64,000 nt of DNA, taken from positions 20,382 to 84,381 of the forward strand of contig QKWP01002136.1 in the NCBI GenBank assembly GCA_003550325.1, read 5' to 3'. The translations under genes and the position numbers were made by a program. The stretch's first letter is position 1; each line of letters opens with the position of its first letter. The notes under the pieces are model-generated. The model had not been told where the DNA came from, did not search any database, and saw only the letters and a program-made list of their open reading frames with translations. This document shows positions 48,604 through 61,295 of the stretch, in pieces. The DNA comes from Gigaspora rosea. Taxonomy: Eukaryota > Glomeromycota > Glomeromycetes > Diversisporales > Gigasporaceae.

Positions 48604-48859
48604 ATTATTATTTATTTTCATAATAAAATTTATATTTACAAACTATATATTTATTATAAAAGTTAGTTATTAAATATTTAAGTATTAAAATATAACTTAA
48701 TAAAGTTTATACTAACCATCTATAATTATTAGCAAAAATTAAATATATTGTTTAGTCATTTATTAATAATAATTCATAGGATACATATACAATTACATGA
48801 TACTATAACTATCTATTTAAGGAAAAAAAGACTAGAGCTGTTTTACTCCCGATTTAAGC

Positions 48860-51462
48860 TTTAACAAGATAGATCACAGATCTACTTAGTCGTTATGAAT
48901 ATACATTTTGTTGAATTTAGTGAAAGTGTCCCTCCAACTATTAAACCATATTTTTGCCTTGGTTTCGTGATCCTTTTCGTGTTCGGGCTGATTCGGTATT
49001 TTTATATTAATTGTGTTCTCTTGATTTTCCTTGTACTTTATAACAAGTCTGCTTGGTACTTATATTTTCTCGTGTATTTTCTCGCAGAGCTTGTGGACAA
49101 ATGTGATAGTTCTTTTCTTATCCTCCTTCCTTTCAGTCTTCATAATATCGTCTTTGGTTATTATACTTATTGGGATATATCTCCCATCCTCGGTGACCCT
49201 CCTTTTCCATCTTGACACCACTTCTTCGCAAACTCCTTTAGTTGTTTTTATTTCAACTTCGATATCGTTTAGTACTTCTTTTATCGCCTCTTCTATTTTA
49301 TAATTGTTTTCCTCGTACACCATCCAGTGCTTCTGATCTTCTATACCTTTTTTACACCTTGGGCATGTTGGGTTTGGAGTTTTCTCTTTGTTTCTGTAAT
49401 GTAAATTTAGTAATGTTGATAATTCGTTTATCATCATTTTTACCTTGAACTTTTCAATAATGACTCTTTTGTTGATGTATTTCTTGCTAACGGTCTACCA
49501 CTGAAATTTAGGTTTCTATATGTCATTTCCCAATCTATCACTTTGTATTCGTTGAACTCCTGAATTCTTTTTAATGTGTTCCATTCCATATCATTTCTAC
49601 CATAGTTTATTCGTTTCAGGAATTTCCTCAGATTCCATTCGATTATTGTCTTCTCAAATGTTAGAAGGTAACTTTTATATTCACACTCATTCATTTGTAT
49701 TTCTGTTCTCAATACTGCACTCTTACTGTCTTCTTTTGTTCTTTCCTTGTGCTCAATTCGTAATTTCGTTTCTTTTACTTCTTTCATCAATCTTGTACTG
49801 TAGATCATATGACCTAACCTTTCTTTTATAATTTGCATCTTCTCGTACTCCTCTCTGTTTATTATGTCTACCACTTTCATCATAATTTCTATATCTGTTT
49901 CTAATTCAATTACTGATTTGTCTCTGTAGATTACTATTAGTATCACTATTGCGGTAAGACATGTCTTTTTCTTCGATGGCCAAACTTCGTTAGCGATTTT
50001 CATCATTTCGTTTCCTTCTTCATCCAAGATAGTAATTGTATGAACCTTTCCTTTTCCTTCATCTATGTTCCTTCCTGTGATCCTATATTTCTATTTATCT
50101 CTTCTCTGAATCTCCCTACATTTGATCCATAACGTTTCTGATATATTCTTAAATTGCTTTATAAACCTCCAAGATTTCTTTTCACTCTTTGTCATGAATA
50201 CTTCTCTCAGAATTTCTCGCTTTTCTTCCTTTCTTAATTTAAATGCCCTAGTTATATCCGCAATCTTTCCATATATTTTCCTTTTGCGATTAATCATTAA
50301 CTCTGTTATCTCTTTGGAACTCGTTTTCATTACATCTTTTATCGATTTATTTGATATGTGTTCATCACATCCTTGACATGCTTTCCTTATTCTGTTTCCT
50401 TCCACTTTCCAATGTCTTATTGTCGCAGTACCATTTTTTTATATCTCTTAATTTTCCAACTATTCCCAAACTTATGATTACCCAAACTCCTTTCATCTCT
50501 TCTTTATCTTCCTGCTGTATTATAAACGGGTTTACTCCAATCTCGTCTATACTCAGGTTTTCTTGTTCCTCTATTAATCTCCCAACTTCTGTAAACCACT
50601 TTGGTTGTCTTCCTCTAATAATTTTCTTTAAGTTATGAAACATTTCTCCACATTCTAAGATTTCCACCCACTGCTATTTAGAAATTGTTCCTTGTAATAA
50701 ATTCTGTTTATTTAACCAAGTTTTCAGACTGTACTGTTTCTTGTGATCTTTAATCGTTCTGTTGATTGTTGTGCCTTTGCTCTCTAGCAGTATTGGCCAA
50801 CCCACTTTCCCTCTTACCAATTGCATATTTACTCTATGCATCATTTCAACTATCTGCACTGTCCTAATGTTCTTTATTTCTTGTGGGAATACTGCCTCTT
50901 CTTCTAGTATAGATTGGTTTGTACTTGCTAGATTCTGAATGTTTTGTATATTGATATATAATGGGGAGTTCTTGTACTCCATTTGATTCATTTCTTTCTA
51001 GAGTTGGTTTATGTGTTGCGATTCTTGTATTGACTTGATTTTCTTTACTCCATATATATTGTGGTTTGTAAGTAGCGAGTCTGGTACTGTGCTTGCCAGT
51101 CTTGCTTTGTGTTTTATCCCATTCATATACTTTCTTGTAATTTCCTCAACTGTCCTGTCCGGCAGTACAGTATTCTGGATTCTATATGCAATTCGAGTTA
51201 GTATTACACAATTCACTATATACATGTATTGCTTTTCCATGATTTTTGCTTTAGTCTTTTTATTGCCAATTCCGCTTCATTCCTGATTTTCCTATGTATC
51301 TCTTTTTGTTGCTTAAACATACTGAATCAACAACCTAAATATCTGAATGGTTTTTTTCCTTCTTGTCGTTCCAAAACTGCTCCATCTACTACTATATTCC
51401 CTTGTTTCTTCGAGTTTGTCAAAAATATCGATTTTGATGGATTTATTTTGATATTGGTGAGT
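48860..51462 (-). mobile_element. 5'-truncated LINE, reverse-transcriptase C-terminal part
   Basis: On the minus strand the sequence opens abruptly at about 51462 inside the reverse transcriptase, just after the catalytic motif (NIKINPSKSIFLTNSKKQ, then PFRYLGC). It continues with VNCVILTRIAYRIQNTVLP and HKARLASTVPDSLLTNHNIY, and reaches a zinc motif CPRCKKGIEDQKHW near 49330-49370 before ending near 49000. Frameshifts separate the pieces (51240, 50991, 50667, 50405, 50027, 49437). Abrupt loss of the 5' end in an AT-rich target is typical of aborted target-primed reverse transcription. Sequence and base composition differ from the LINE at 40.5 kb: this sense strand is rich in A and G. The 3' end was not exactly located. 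Confidence 0.85.
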
Positions 51463-52521
51463 TTTCTAATAATTATTAATAAAAAAATATATTTATTATT
51501 AAAATATTAGATTTAAAAATAAAAATATATATATTAGAATTTATACTTACGGACTAATAAAAATATATAAGTAAATATAAAAAGTTGGTTATTTAAAAAT
51601 TAGTTATTGATCTAGAGCGTAGCGGAGGATCCTTAATTTCTATGCATTAAGTGATACAAAAATTACGTTTTTGATGTACTTAGCCCCAAAAAGTTGCTTT
51701 TTTGATGTATTAGCATAAACTTTATGAAGATCATATTAGAAATATAATTTGGAAATTTTTTGTCTGTCATCACGTATGTTCAAATTTGTTAATTTAGTGT
51801 AACAAAATATGCATATTCACGTGTTTGTGTAATGAGATGATCATCATATGATATGCTCCAGATCTAGCAATGCTATGCATTTTTCTAGTTTTTAATAAAG
51901 TTTATACTAACATACTAATCATTATTAGCAAAAATTTAAAAATATTAATTAGTATTTAAATAAAAGTACTAAAATATAATAAAGTTCATACTAACGTACT
52001 AATAATTATTAATAAAAAAATATATTAATTATTAAAATATTAGTTTTAAAAATAAAGATAAATATAATAAAATTTTACTTACTAACTAATAAAAATATAT
52101 AAGTAATTATAAAAGTTAGTTATTAAAAATTAGTTATTAAAATATATTATAAACCAAAACTAATCCTATCAAAACCAATAACTTAACAAAAATAATAAAA
52201 AAAAATAATCTACTATATCTGTTTTTAATACAGTTATTTAAATTTAAATCTGATAAGGGTACTAACATTTATTACCTAATATCCATTTACTATAGAGGCT
52301 TACCCCCACCCCCAGGTAAGGTCTATAAATAGAATTTTAGCCAATCAAATTTAACTAAGGTAAGATTTTTCTTGACCCCCACCTACTAAAATATTACCTA
52401 ATAAATGTCAGCACTCTAACCCTTCTACTATATATACTGGTTTTGACAGAATATACTATAATTTAATAAAGTTATACTCACGCACTAATAATTTTATTAG
52501 CAAAAAATTTAAGAATTTAAT
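51463..52521. repeat. AT-rich repeat array (right block)
   Basis: The same TATACTAAC and CTAATAATTATTAATAAAAA repeats as the left block at 39.8-40.5 kb. It includes 51600-51715, which is the inverse of 39726-39825 (GATACAAAAATTACGTTTTT and nearby). No gene. Confidence 0.6.
52256..52416. mobile_element. MITE, ~161 bp, related to 40150-40296
   Basis: GGGTACTAACATTTATTACC at the left and the inverse of AATAAATGTCAGCACTC at the right form the ends, which resemble the CTGACA-ATATTA-GTAATA ends of the 40.15-kb MITE. The centre again has C runs (CCCCCACCCCC). Confidence 0.65.
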
Positions 52522-53588
52522 AATTTAGCACAGGTGCATTGTAACATACTCTATAAGATTTGTGTAATGTGAAATCAAAACAACTAAAAATACTTGTTCT
52601 TATTGTTATAGTCTGACCTTTCTATAGTCACACCCTATATAGTTACACCTTTATATAAGTACCCAATATTGTATAACAGACTTCAATATAGTAAAAGCCC
52701 TCATTATAGTTACAAATCACCTATAATCACTAACACAAAAAAATTTTAATTTTTTATTATTTTAATTAATAATAATCCCTTGTTATAATCAAAAAATTTG
52801 ACTAAATATGGATTATAATATCTGAATTGCCAATATTTATATTCATTATTTAAAATTTTTTATTAAAAATTCTTAAAGATTTGATAGTAAATAACATTGA
52901 TGCAGTAGTCCAATTTGAATGAAACAACTACCAAAATGTTCAGCTCGATGAAACAATTTTAATGAGCTCTAGATTGTTAAAATCCAATTACAAGTTTTTG
53001 CAATCATTAAGATTTGTGTTACTTTATATGTTTAAAAATTAATTAAATTTAAACATTTAAGTAAAAAATCCTTAATGATTTTAGCATTTTGTAAATAGAT
53101 TTGGACGATTTTAGACTCTTTAGAATTGTTTATTGAGTCAAACTCTCTGGTGGTTGTTTTACCCAAATTGGGTTACTGGATCAAAAGTTGTTTACTATTA
53201 AACATTTTAAATTTTTTAATAGTATTTCAAATATACGCAAATATGTTACTTATTAGCCTTTGGTCATGTGACTATAACAAGAAATTTATTTATAGTTACA
53301 CCTCTATATAAACATCAAAATAGGATATGACCAACTTGTGATTATAGAGAGGTCTAACTGTAGTTAGGGTTAGAGTAAAGTAAAAATAATCTATAGATGA
53401 GAATGGTATTTTATAGTAAAATTTTGCAAGAAATTTTTTTGTTAGAGTGAGAAGAGTAGTTTTATAAAAAAATTTCAGTCACAAGTGAGCTTTAAAATAT
53501 CACTATTTTTTTAATTTCACATTATATCTAATCCTATGATCTGATTGGTTTATCAGATAGGTGTGTTACAATACACATGCGCCAAATT
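52522..53588. mobile_element. TIR element hosting a nested pogo/Tc1-like element
   Basis: AATTTAGCACAGGTGCATTG followed by TAACA at the left matches the inverse of the right end (CAATACACATGCGCCAAATT) at 21 of 25 positions. The interior is split by the element at 52609-53360. The flanking arm contains GTTAGGGTTAGAG. It is non-coding. Confidence 0.65.
52609..53360. mobile_element. Pogo/Tc1-like non-autonomous element, 752 bp, TA target
   Basis: TAGTCTGACCTTTCTATAGT at the left and the inverse of ATTATAGAGAGGTCTAACTG at the right form the ends, with TA on both sides (52607-52608, 53361-53362). The ends resemble the CAGT-GACCTCTCTATA type of pogo-like elements. The interior has no transposase. 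Confidence 0.7.
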
Positions 53589-54190
53589 ATAAAATTCAAA
53601 TTTTAAATATATTTATTAGTGATTAAATGTAATATGAAAATCAGGTGTAACACAAATTTTTGGATATTTTTTAAAAATGACTATAATGTAAAAAAAATTT
53701 ATTTATAAAATCATCTTTGAGGTTCTAACAAAAAAAATCCTCGTAAAATTTTGGTATAATTTATACTCCTGCCCATCCCAGGCCTTAACCCTAACTCTAA
53801 TATTAATTAATATTTAGTTTTTGTTTTTATTTTGATTTGCATGTTACATGAATTTCATATTACTAGTGTTGAACACCACAGGTGCAATATAACATTTTTG
53901 ATATAATATGTATAATATATAATAATAGGCCAAATAAAACAATGCAAACCTCTATTTAATTATCTCATTTCGGGGTCGCAAAAGGTAATATTTTGCATAT
54001 TATCATGTAAATCTGCAGTTTTTTACAATATTTCGCAATATTTTGCATATTTTTAAAATTTTTTAAAATTTTCGTATTATTAAATTTTATATTTTTATTT
54101 ATTATTATATTTTTATTTATTATTTCACAATATTGCGCAATATATTTTGCATTATTTCACAATATTTCACAATATATTCTGAAATATTTC
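53589..54190. repeat. TIR-element fragment and AT-rich sequence
   Basis: 53640-53890 is related to the interior of 48274-48603 (AATCAGGTGTAACAC, GCCTTAACCCTAACTCTAAT, CACCACAGGTG). 53970-54180 is rich in GCAATATTTTGCATATT variants. No gene. Confidence 0.45.
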
Positions 54191-54293
54191 GAACGAAATG
54201 CATACTAAAATCTTTCAAAAGATTGTGGTTCTTTCAAAAGATTTTGCGTTGACTACAATTCTTTCGAAAGATTTTGGTATGCAATTTCTTTCA
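54191..54293. mobile_element. Fold-back element, ~103 bp
   Basis: The left arm (GCATACTAAAATCTTTCAAA) and right arm (TTTCGAAAGATTTTGGTATG) are inverted, separated by GCGTTGAC. A further CTTTCAAAAGATT unit repeats within each arm. It is non-coding. Confidence 0.7.
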
Positions 54294-56235
54294 TGTAGTA
54301 AAAAAAGTAAAATAAATATTGTCTCGAACTATAGAGTGGTTAAATTTTAAAGTTTAAGATATTGCTTATAAATAGTATAAATTAACAATCTTTTTTTTTT
54401 ATTATTGTTATTTTTGTACTATGTATATTAATTATAGAAACTAATTAAAAAATTGCAAAGCTTACAGTATTAATATGCATAGTATTATTAAATTAGTGCA
54501 ATCTGGATCTTGATTACTGAGGGCTCATTTAATATAATAGCAAATGCGTATATCAGATAAATCTGAAAGTTTGTGCATATAATAAATATACAGTAAACTA
54601 TATAAAAGGAAGAGATTAGTACATATGTAATTATTCAGTAAAATTATATGCTGTTATGATGTATTTTTATATGTAGAACAAGTTTACTTAGAGCATAAAT
54701 AAATATAAAATAAAATATATATGTTGGTATCATGTAATCAGTAAAGGGTATAAGTGAAGTATTAGTAATTAAAAAAGGTATTGTTGATAAAGTATTTAAC
54801 TTGTTTCAAATGCATTAAATGACTTTTATTCTATATACAGTGTGGAAACCCTTAAATCAACTAGTCCTATATATTGCCAAATTTTGGATTGAAGCCAATA
54901 AAATTGCAGAAAATTTTGCAAATAAAAAAAAAAATCAAAAATACAGTATAATAGGTAAAAAAGCTTGGACCTTTTGACTTTTTAACTTAGTGTTGGGTCA
55001 AAAGTTAGGTCAGAGCCAACAGATTGCAGAAAATTTTGTGAATAAAAAAAAAATCTAGTATAAATTATTTTTTTATAATTTTTTTTATAATTTTGGCCAG
55101 AGTTATAATATTTTGGCCAGCATTATAGTAATTTTAACCAAAATTATAGTGGCCAAATTTTACGTTTATTAATAAAATTAGTTAACTTTAAACCTTTATA
55201 AAGTATTTAATTTAATAAATTAAAAAACAATTTCTATAGCTTTATTCTTAAAGTCTTTCTATATTTTTATAAAAAAAAATTGGTCTAGCTATACAAGTTA
55301 TTTTTTTATAATGATTTAAAGATTATCTATCAACTTCACAAGTTGATTTAAGGATTCCAGTATTGTAGTAATTTGAGTTCTGCACATATCTATAAAAATT
55401 ATAATTTTGATTGGTTGTCAATTACTTTTACGGATTATATGTGATTTACTTAATTCAAATTATATTCAAATTTAACTGGATATATAAAATAGAATCCGAA
55501 TTTAATTTAAATAGCCCCTAAAAAGTAGGATCGAAGCTCTAGTATTGACTTTATTATTTTATATGAACTTATAGTTGTATAAATTTAAAATTTTAATTTT
55601 TACAAAAATATTTTTAGTATATAATTATAAACTTTAACATATTTATTTATAAAATTTTTATTTTATAAATTTTGGTTATCTAATTTAATTTATTTTTAAA
55701 ATTAACTTTATATATTGACTTGTTTTTTAATTAATAATTAAATTATAAAATTCGAAGTCAACAATAATTCAAAATATTAAATAATTAATACTCACGCTAA
55801 GACTTGATCAATTTATAATTTTTAAATCCGTTCTCGAAAGTAATATTTACCTTTAAACAAAAGCCGGGTTGTCCTGTGCTAAATTACCATGATTGATTTC
55901 AGAAAATCCGTGATTACATAACATCGTTAAGAATCTTAACCATCGATTCTAATCCCGTGACCTCATATTAGAGCCTCATGACAGAATCTAGAGCTCTATT
56001 CGACCCTAGTTACTCGGTCCAAGTCTATCCACGCCTCAATCGAAGCCTTACCATTGTTAGAGTAGTTTAGTTGATTTTAGTTAGTCTTACTAGTGTTGCG
56101 ATGCTTACATGGAGGGTTCATTTAGCCTCTCAAAGTACATACATATAATGAGGTTTGTCAGGTATTGTGCAAATTTATAGCAAAAAAAGTTTTTTTTTTT
56201 AATTAATAAAATTAAATTAGTAAAAACTTTCCGTT
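54294..56235. other. AT-rich interval, no gene seen
   Basis: Direct repeats of AGAAAATTTTG(C/T)(A/G)AATAAAA lie near 54908 and 55028. The stretch 55850-56160 is less AT-rich than its surroundings and resembles no element I recognise. No credible ORF on either strand. Confidence 0.45.
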
Positions 56236-56620
56236 TGAAGTCAAATTCATTCGTTTATATACATTTGAATTTAATATATGACACGTTAACGTGTTACCTA
56301 GCACATTAACGTGCTTTCTAACACTACTAAGCCCAACACGTTGACGCTTTTTACTAAGTGCGTGAGATAAAAATTTAGGATTAGGGTCTTAAGGTTAGAG
56401 ACTATAGGGTTAGAGTGATGCTTACAATATGTAAAATTTTTTAAATATTAGTTTTCGCTTTTTTCTTCTTTTGCGTGTGTTCGGATTATTCGTCTGGCTG
56501 ATCTGGAATAGTCAAATTTTGCACTGGCTATTTCCTCTCCAGGAGTTTGTATTACCCGCGCAAATAAGTGGATGCCACGTTGACGTGCTGTCTAGAATTT
56601 TATAATTCTTACCCCTCAAG
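56236..56620. repeat. Dispersed repeat with an inserted CGCGCAAATAAG-family copy
   Basis: The flanks (GAAGTCAAATTCATTCGTTT to GCTTTTTA, and ATGCCACGTTGACGTGCTGT onward) match 29283-29460. Between them, 56354-56570 is a truncated copy of the family at 2613-2938: CTAAGTGCGTGAGATAAAAA at one end and TATTACCCGCGCAAATAAGT at the other. The 29-kb copy lacks the insert. Confidence 0.7.
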
Positions 56621-56639
56621 TTTACACGGATTTTGACCA

Positions 56640-56790
56640 TATCACTACTAATAACCCAAATGACCTTCAAATGACCCCAGTCATTTGTCACGAGTCATTT
56701 GTAAATGACCCAAAATTCAAATGACCTATAATGACTTCATTTCAGGGTCATTTAAAAATTTTTCAAATGACCAGGTCATTTACCATCACT
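56640..56790. repeat. Cluster of AAATGACC/GGTCATTT motifs
   Basis: About eleven copies of AAATGAC or its complement occur within 150 bp, ending TTTACCATCACTGC. CATCACTG is the kind of end seen on the hAT-like element at 9323, so this may be a hAT end with subterminal repeats; the other end was not found. Confidence 0.4.
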
Positions 56791-57772
56791 GCGGGTACAG
56801 GATAAAGACGCTCGAAATTCAATTGGTTTGCGCCATGATAAAGTCACATGTCACATGACCTAACAATTTTTTGTGGGTTAACTACGAATGTTCCAAATTA
56901 CAATTTTTACACAGTGATTATTTTTGCCTTTAAGCAGAACCAAATTATTCTATATACTGACCCGATTCTAACCTTATTATTTCATTAAATTGTGTCATGT
57001 TAACTATCAATATCCCTATTTTCAATTTTTGAGGACCTCAATGATACATTCGAATCATCTTACTGATCCAATTTGAATCGTATTAAAATCATCTGAATCC
57101 AAAAATTGAATATGACGCTTATTCATGATAGAAATGATGTAGAAGTTTTTGGGTTTCATTTTTCAATTTAACGGATAAAAGATAATTATTATGTTAAATA
57201 ATTTGAGAAAACAAGCTATTTTGTCTGGTAGTTACAATATTACATATAGCCGATGCTTTACGATATTTTACGATACTTTGCGTTAGAAAAATAAAAATCA
57301 ATGTACATCAAATCAATACTGACGATGTCAAGATCGATATAATTGAATTGATTGATACTCACTAAATCATATTTTTGCTTCAAAAGATAAATAACAATTT
57401 TGTTTGTTTGTCTTATACATAATATATCGACCATTCAAAATTGCAAACAAACTAAAATTTTTTGCATATATTTTTTATTCTTTAATAAAATTTCGGTTTT
57501 CAAGAAACATAATGGGTCTTACAACACATTCATCTTATGAACATATCGACATATCACAAAATGTTTTACATTTCTTTTGTTTACTTTAATTTTTGTGTCA
57601 CTTTATGGTTTATGATATTCGTAAAGTAATGTTAGCAAAATCATATCCACTTTATTGAACTAAATTTGAATTTCATGAAAGGTTATATATGCCTGGTATA
57701 GTTATTTGTGGAATGTTCAACCAAATTGTTATTTGGGATTGACGGGAAATGAATGTGATAATCATAATATGT

Positions 57773-57894
57773 CAGGGTGAAACCCGCGCAGCTAGTTAGT
57801 AAAACCCGCTTTGATCATAGGGTTTGGGTGAAATCCAGTGTGGTTAGCGCGGATTTCACCCTCATGTGATCTGCATAGCGCGGGTTTCACCCTG
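57773..57894. mobile_element. Small TIR element, 122 bp
   Basis: CAGGGTGAAACCCGCGC at the left is exactly inverted at the right (GCGCGGGTTTCACCCTG). An inner GGGTGAAATCC/GGATTTCACCC pair nests inside. No clear target duplication. Confidence 0.7.
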
Positions 57895-58585
57895 TCGTAT
57901 CATAATTTAAATTTATATTTCCGGAGAAGGTGGTATGAATCACGTGCTTTGACCAAATATTTGGAAAACAATACTTAACATTCTTAATTATATAACGGTT
58001 TTTTTTTTAATTAGCATAGCTTCCAAATGCAAAAAAATTGTTATATACTTACACCTCCGTATACGACAATGTTTACAACAAACTTAACGGAAGAGATGAC
58101 TATTCATCTTTACTCAAACGAAACCGTTGCTTCCATTATTTCAACTCGGTATACATTTTAAACTTTTAATGAATAAAACTTTTAAGGATACGTGAGTGAT
58201 CACATGAACACTTTTTTTTTGTTAAGGCTTTGTTATAATTAGATTCAATCATTTTACATTTGAGGTAAATTTATTGTTAATTAATTAAACAATTGCAGAA
58301 TTATAATGTCCCATATCGATATACCTAATTTGATTAATAATATGTATTATTAATCTCATTTTAAGTATCTGATGACGAACGACGCCTTGCGTCGCATTAA
58401 CTCAAAATGAAAATTCCATAGAAAAACAAATTTGGTTATTACATTTGATCAGTATCATGTATCTAAAAAAAGTCTATTAATTCGAATGTTATTATATTTT
58501 TTTTTTTGCTAACAAAAAAAAAAAAAAATTATCTTTTATATAAATTAAATTTAGTTCAATTCGGTATCTTTTGGCCGCACAGTAG

Positions 58586-59617
58586 ATGGGACAAGATCCA
58601 TATTTAGTTCGACCAGATTTTTTTAATTTGCCAAGCTCACGAAAAGAATTATATAAATTGGTATGTTGTATAAAATAATCCTAAAATTAATTCATTTTAA
58701 TTTTTTTTTTCTATTGTGATTAACAAAAAAAGGATGGGAAACTTCAAATTACGTATGATGTATCTCCTGCAAGGAGAGCATTGCCTGTTTACACTAATAA
58801 CACAAAGAAATGTGAGGGGATTCATATTAGGTAAATTTCAATAGAATTTTCGATTTATATATCGATATATATCAAATATATATATACGTATATTGATATA
58901 TTGATATATATCTCTGGTTAATGTATATTCTACTATGTATTATATAATTATAACTATGTATAATTATAATTATAATTAACTATTTCATAAAATTATTAGA
59001 CCTGATTATGAACCAGCTCTTGGTGGATATGAAGTTACTGTAAGTCGAGAACGTGAACATTTTACAATATATGATCTACTTCCAACATTTGGTGGTGGTT
59101 GCATAGGCATACTTTTTTTTAAATATATAAACTTTTATGGGGTGACAATCGGTTAAATCCTTTTGGATTATTTCAAAAATATATATTTCGTTCAATTCCA
59201 AAAAATTTCTATTAACCATTTTAGTAATGGTTATGACCTAAATAGTAATGCTATCGTATTAGATCGTATTGAAAAACCACAATCAGTTAACTGTATTGTA
59301 AAATCAAGTAACAAAGGGTTTAAGAAAAATGTTTGAAGACGATTCTGATGACACATTCAACGTAACACGAACTATCCTTTTAAAGGTTTTTGACCGGAGC
59401 AACTTGATGAAATGAGAAGTTCTTTGCTAAGATCAGGAGCAAATCTTGGTATTGGAGGAAATGTTAATGTTAATCAGCCAACAAATTCTGACCAGCTTAA
59501 AGATCATAGTCGTATTGGAAAAGTTGAAAATGTCAGGAAAGAAATTGATCAATTAAGGCAAGAATATCTTGATTTGAAGACGTTAATGAATAGTTATGTT
59601 TTTTTATTACGTTTTTT
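58586..59617 (+). CDS. Multi-exon gene, function unrecognised; structure incomplete
   Basis: Exon 1 (58586-58660) encodes MGQDPYLVRPDFFNLPSSRK and ends with donor GTATGT. Exon 2 starts at 58733 (DGKLQITYDVSPARRALPVY) and ends at 58830. Exon 3 starts at 59000 (completing R, then PDYEPALGGYEVTVSREREH and YDLLPTFGGG). Phases agree across both introns. Later coding-like pieces are NGYDLNSNAIVLDRIEKPQS (from about 59225), EDDSDDTFNVTRTILLKVFD, and an open frame 59412-59624 with GANLGIGGNVNVNQPTNSDQ and a coiled-coil KEIDQLRQEYLDLKTLM. How these join is unclear: either further introns or frameshifts lie between them. I recognise no domain. Good splice signals and a mixed residue composition argue for a real host gene, possibly decayed at the 3' end. 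Confidence 0.5.
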
Positions 59618-59635
59618 ATGTTGATTGGATGTAAT

Positions 59636-59800
59636 ATACTATATATATATATATATAATACGTATATGTATACGTACTATCTGCTATATATATATATATA
59701 TAATACGTGTATACGTACTATCTGCTATATATATATATATATAATACGTATATGTATATACGCTGTATACGTACTGTACATTATATATATAATATATTGT
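59636..59800. repeat. TA microsatellite in a ~50-bp tandem unit
   Basis: Runs of (TA)n are separated by AATACGTATATGTATACGTA and CTATCTGC. The unit occurs about three times. Confidence 0.8.
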
Positions 59801-60307
59801 TTATATAATAAAATCGGGATAATATATACTTGTTATTTTACTGGCTCCGATCATTTCCTGACATAAAGCTAGTCAATCATTTCGTTAAACATCCATTACA
59901 GCATTAACACGGCATATCTATAATTGGATTTAATATTATTTCTTTTAAAGATTAAGTTGTGTGAATCGATTTTCCATCTAAACACAAAGTTTGTGTTTGA
60001 GGTTATTTGGCTATTTGTATATTTCGGCTGAACGGAATTTGTTTGTTTTTTTTTTTTCCGTTCTTGGTTACATTACTGAAAATAAGTGTTAATAGTTTCA
60101 CGAAACTTTTTGATGTCAAAAATTTTTCGTTTATTATTGTCTTTTAAAGTGCATCTATATTCTTCATACAAATACAAATTTAAAAAAGATATTATTTTTA
60201 TCAAGAACTTTTTAGGCTTATAAAAATATCCGAAAGATTTGTTCTATTTTTAATAATGGTTAAATGAATTTTATATAATAACTGATAAAGTTTTTTTTTT
60301 TTTTTTT

Positions 60308-60553
60308 GTGTCTAAAAAAAAATCGAATGAATCTTTTTTTCAAATTGCATTGACATATGCAAAGTACATGAACCTACATAATGTGGATTTGCAGTTACGC
60401 GAACTATGTAAAAACATTAAAAATGTTAGTACATACCTAATAAGTACAAGTACGTACAGTTTTTTTTACTTATATTTACGGTATATACATCCGGACTTAG
60501 ACAAAAAACCTTCCCCGATTTATCAATTAAATATTTTTAGCAAACGGGAATGA
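60308..60553 (+). CDS. Open frame downstream of the unknown gene, doubtful
   Basis: An 81-residue frame, open upstream through a T-run, encodes FFQIALTYAKYMNLHNVDLQ, then LRELCKNIKN, and ends YQLNIFSKRE. The composition is plausible for a coding exon, but there is no good start codon and I recognise no domain. It could be the last exon of the gene beginning at 58586 or an unrelated fragment. Confidence 0.2.
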   Translation: MSKKKSNESFFQIALTYAKYMNLHNVDLQLRELCKNIKNVSTYLISTSTYSFFYLYLRYIHPDLDKKPSPIYQLNIFSKRE

Positions 60554-60907
60554 TATACTCATAGTGCCAAGTATGAATCAACATTAATGGTAAAGTTTAT
60601 CTTTTCTCATAAGGCTTTGTTATTAAATATTTTAATTTAAAAAAGTATATTATTTATTGTATAATTCAATTCCAGATTTATATGATATATAATTGTTTCT
60701 ATTATTAGTTCTGCTAATAAGATTTTTCTTAATGGAACTTTCTGATTTCGAAAAAAACTTTAATCTGAAAAAAAAAAATATATATAAATGTCCAACTTTT
60801 TCACGCTTTTTCTTACCTATTATTATTATTTTTTTTTTTTAATAAATAACAACAATTTTAAAGTCATAAAAAAACATAAAAATAATAAAATAAATAAATT
60901 ATAAATA

Positions 60908-61264
60908 ATGTATAGTTATTACAAATCCGCAACTACAAAAATGATGCTGTGCATTTTAGTATCTTGTTTCTTTATACCTTTATCAACATATGCCGCAGAT
61001 GTTGCGATAACAGTTGGTCCAGGACTAATTTTCACCCCTCAAAATGTTTCCGCCAACCAGGGCGATAGGGTATGTAATTCAGTTTTTTTATTTTATTAAT
61101 TTTTCGCGTTTATGCATGCATTGAATTGAATAAAATATTTGAATTTTAATCTACTATTTTTTGTAATAATAGATAGTTTGGACTTTTGCTGGTGGTAATC
61201 ACGACGTTGCTCAAACAGATGGCCCAGCTGGAGCTTGCACAAAATCTGCAAATTCTTCTGCCTG

Positions 61265-61295
<31 letters not shown>

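Noticed and set aside
49031..51510. Plus-strand frames over 49-51.5 kb
   Set aside because: The minus strand encodes recognisable LINE reverse-transcriptase and zinc motifs; the plus frames are hydrophobic shadows.
57404..57589. 61-residue open frame
   Set aside because: AT-driven composition, no domain, no splice context.
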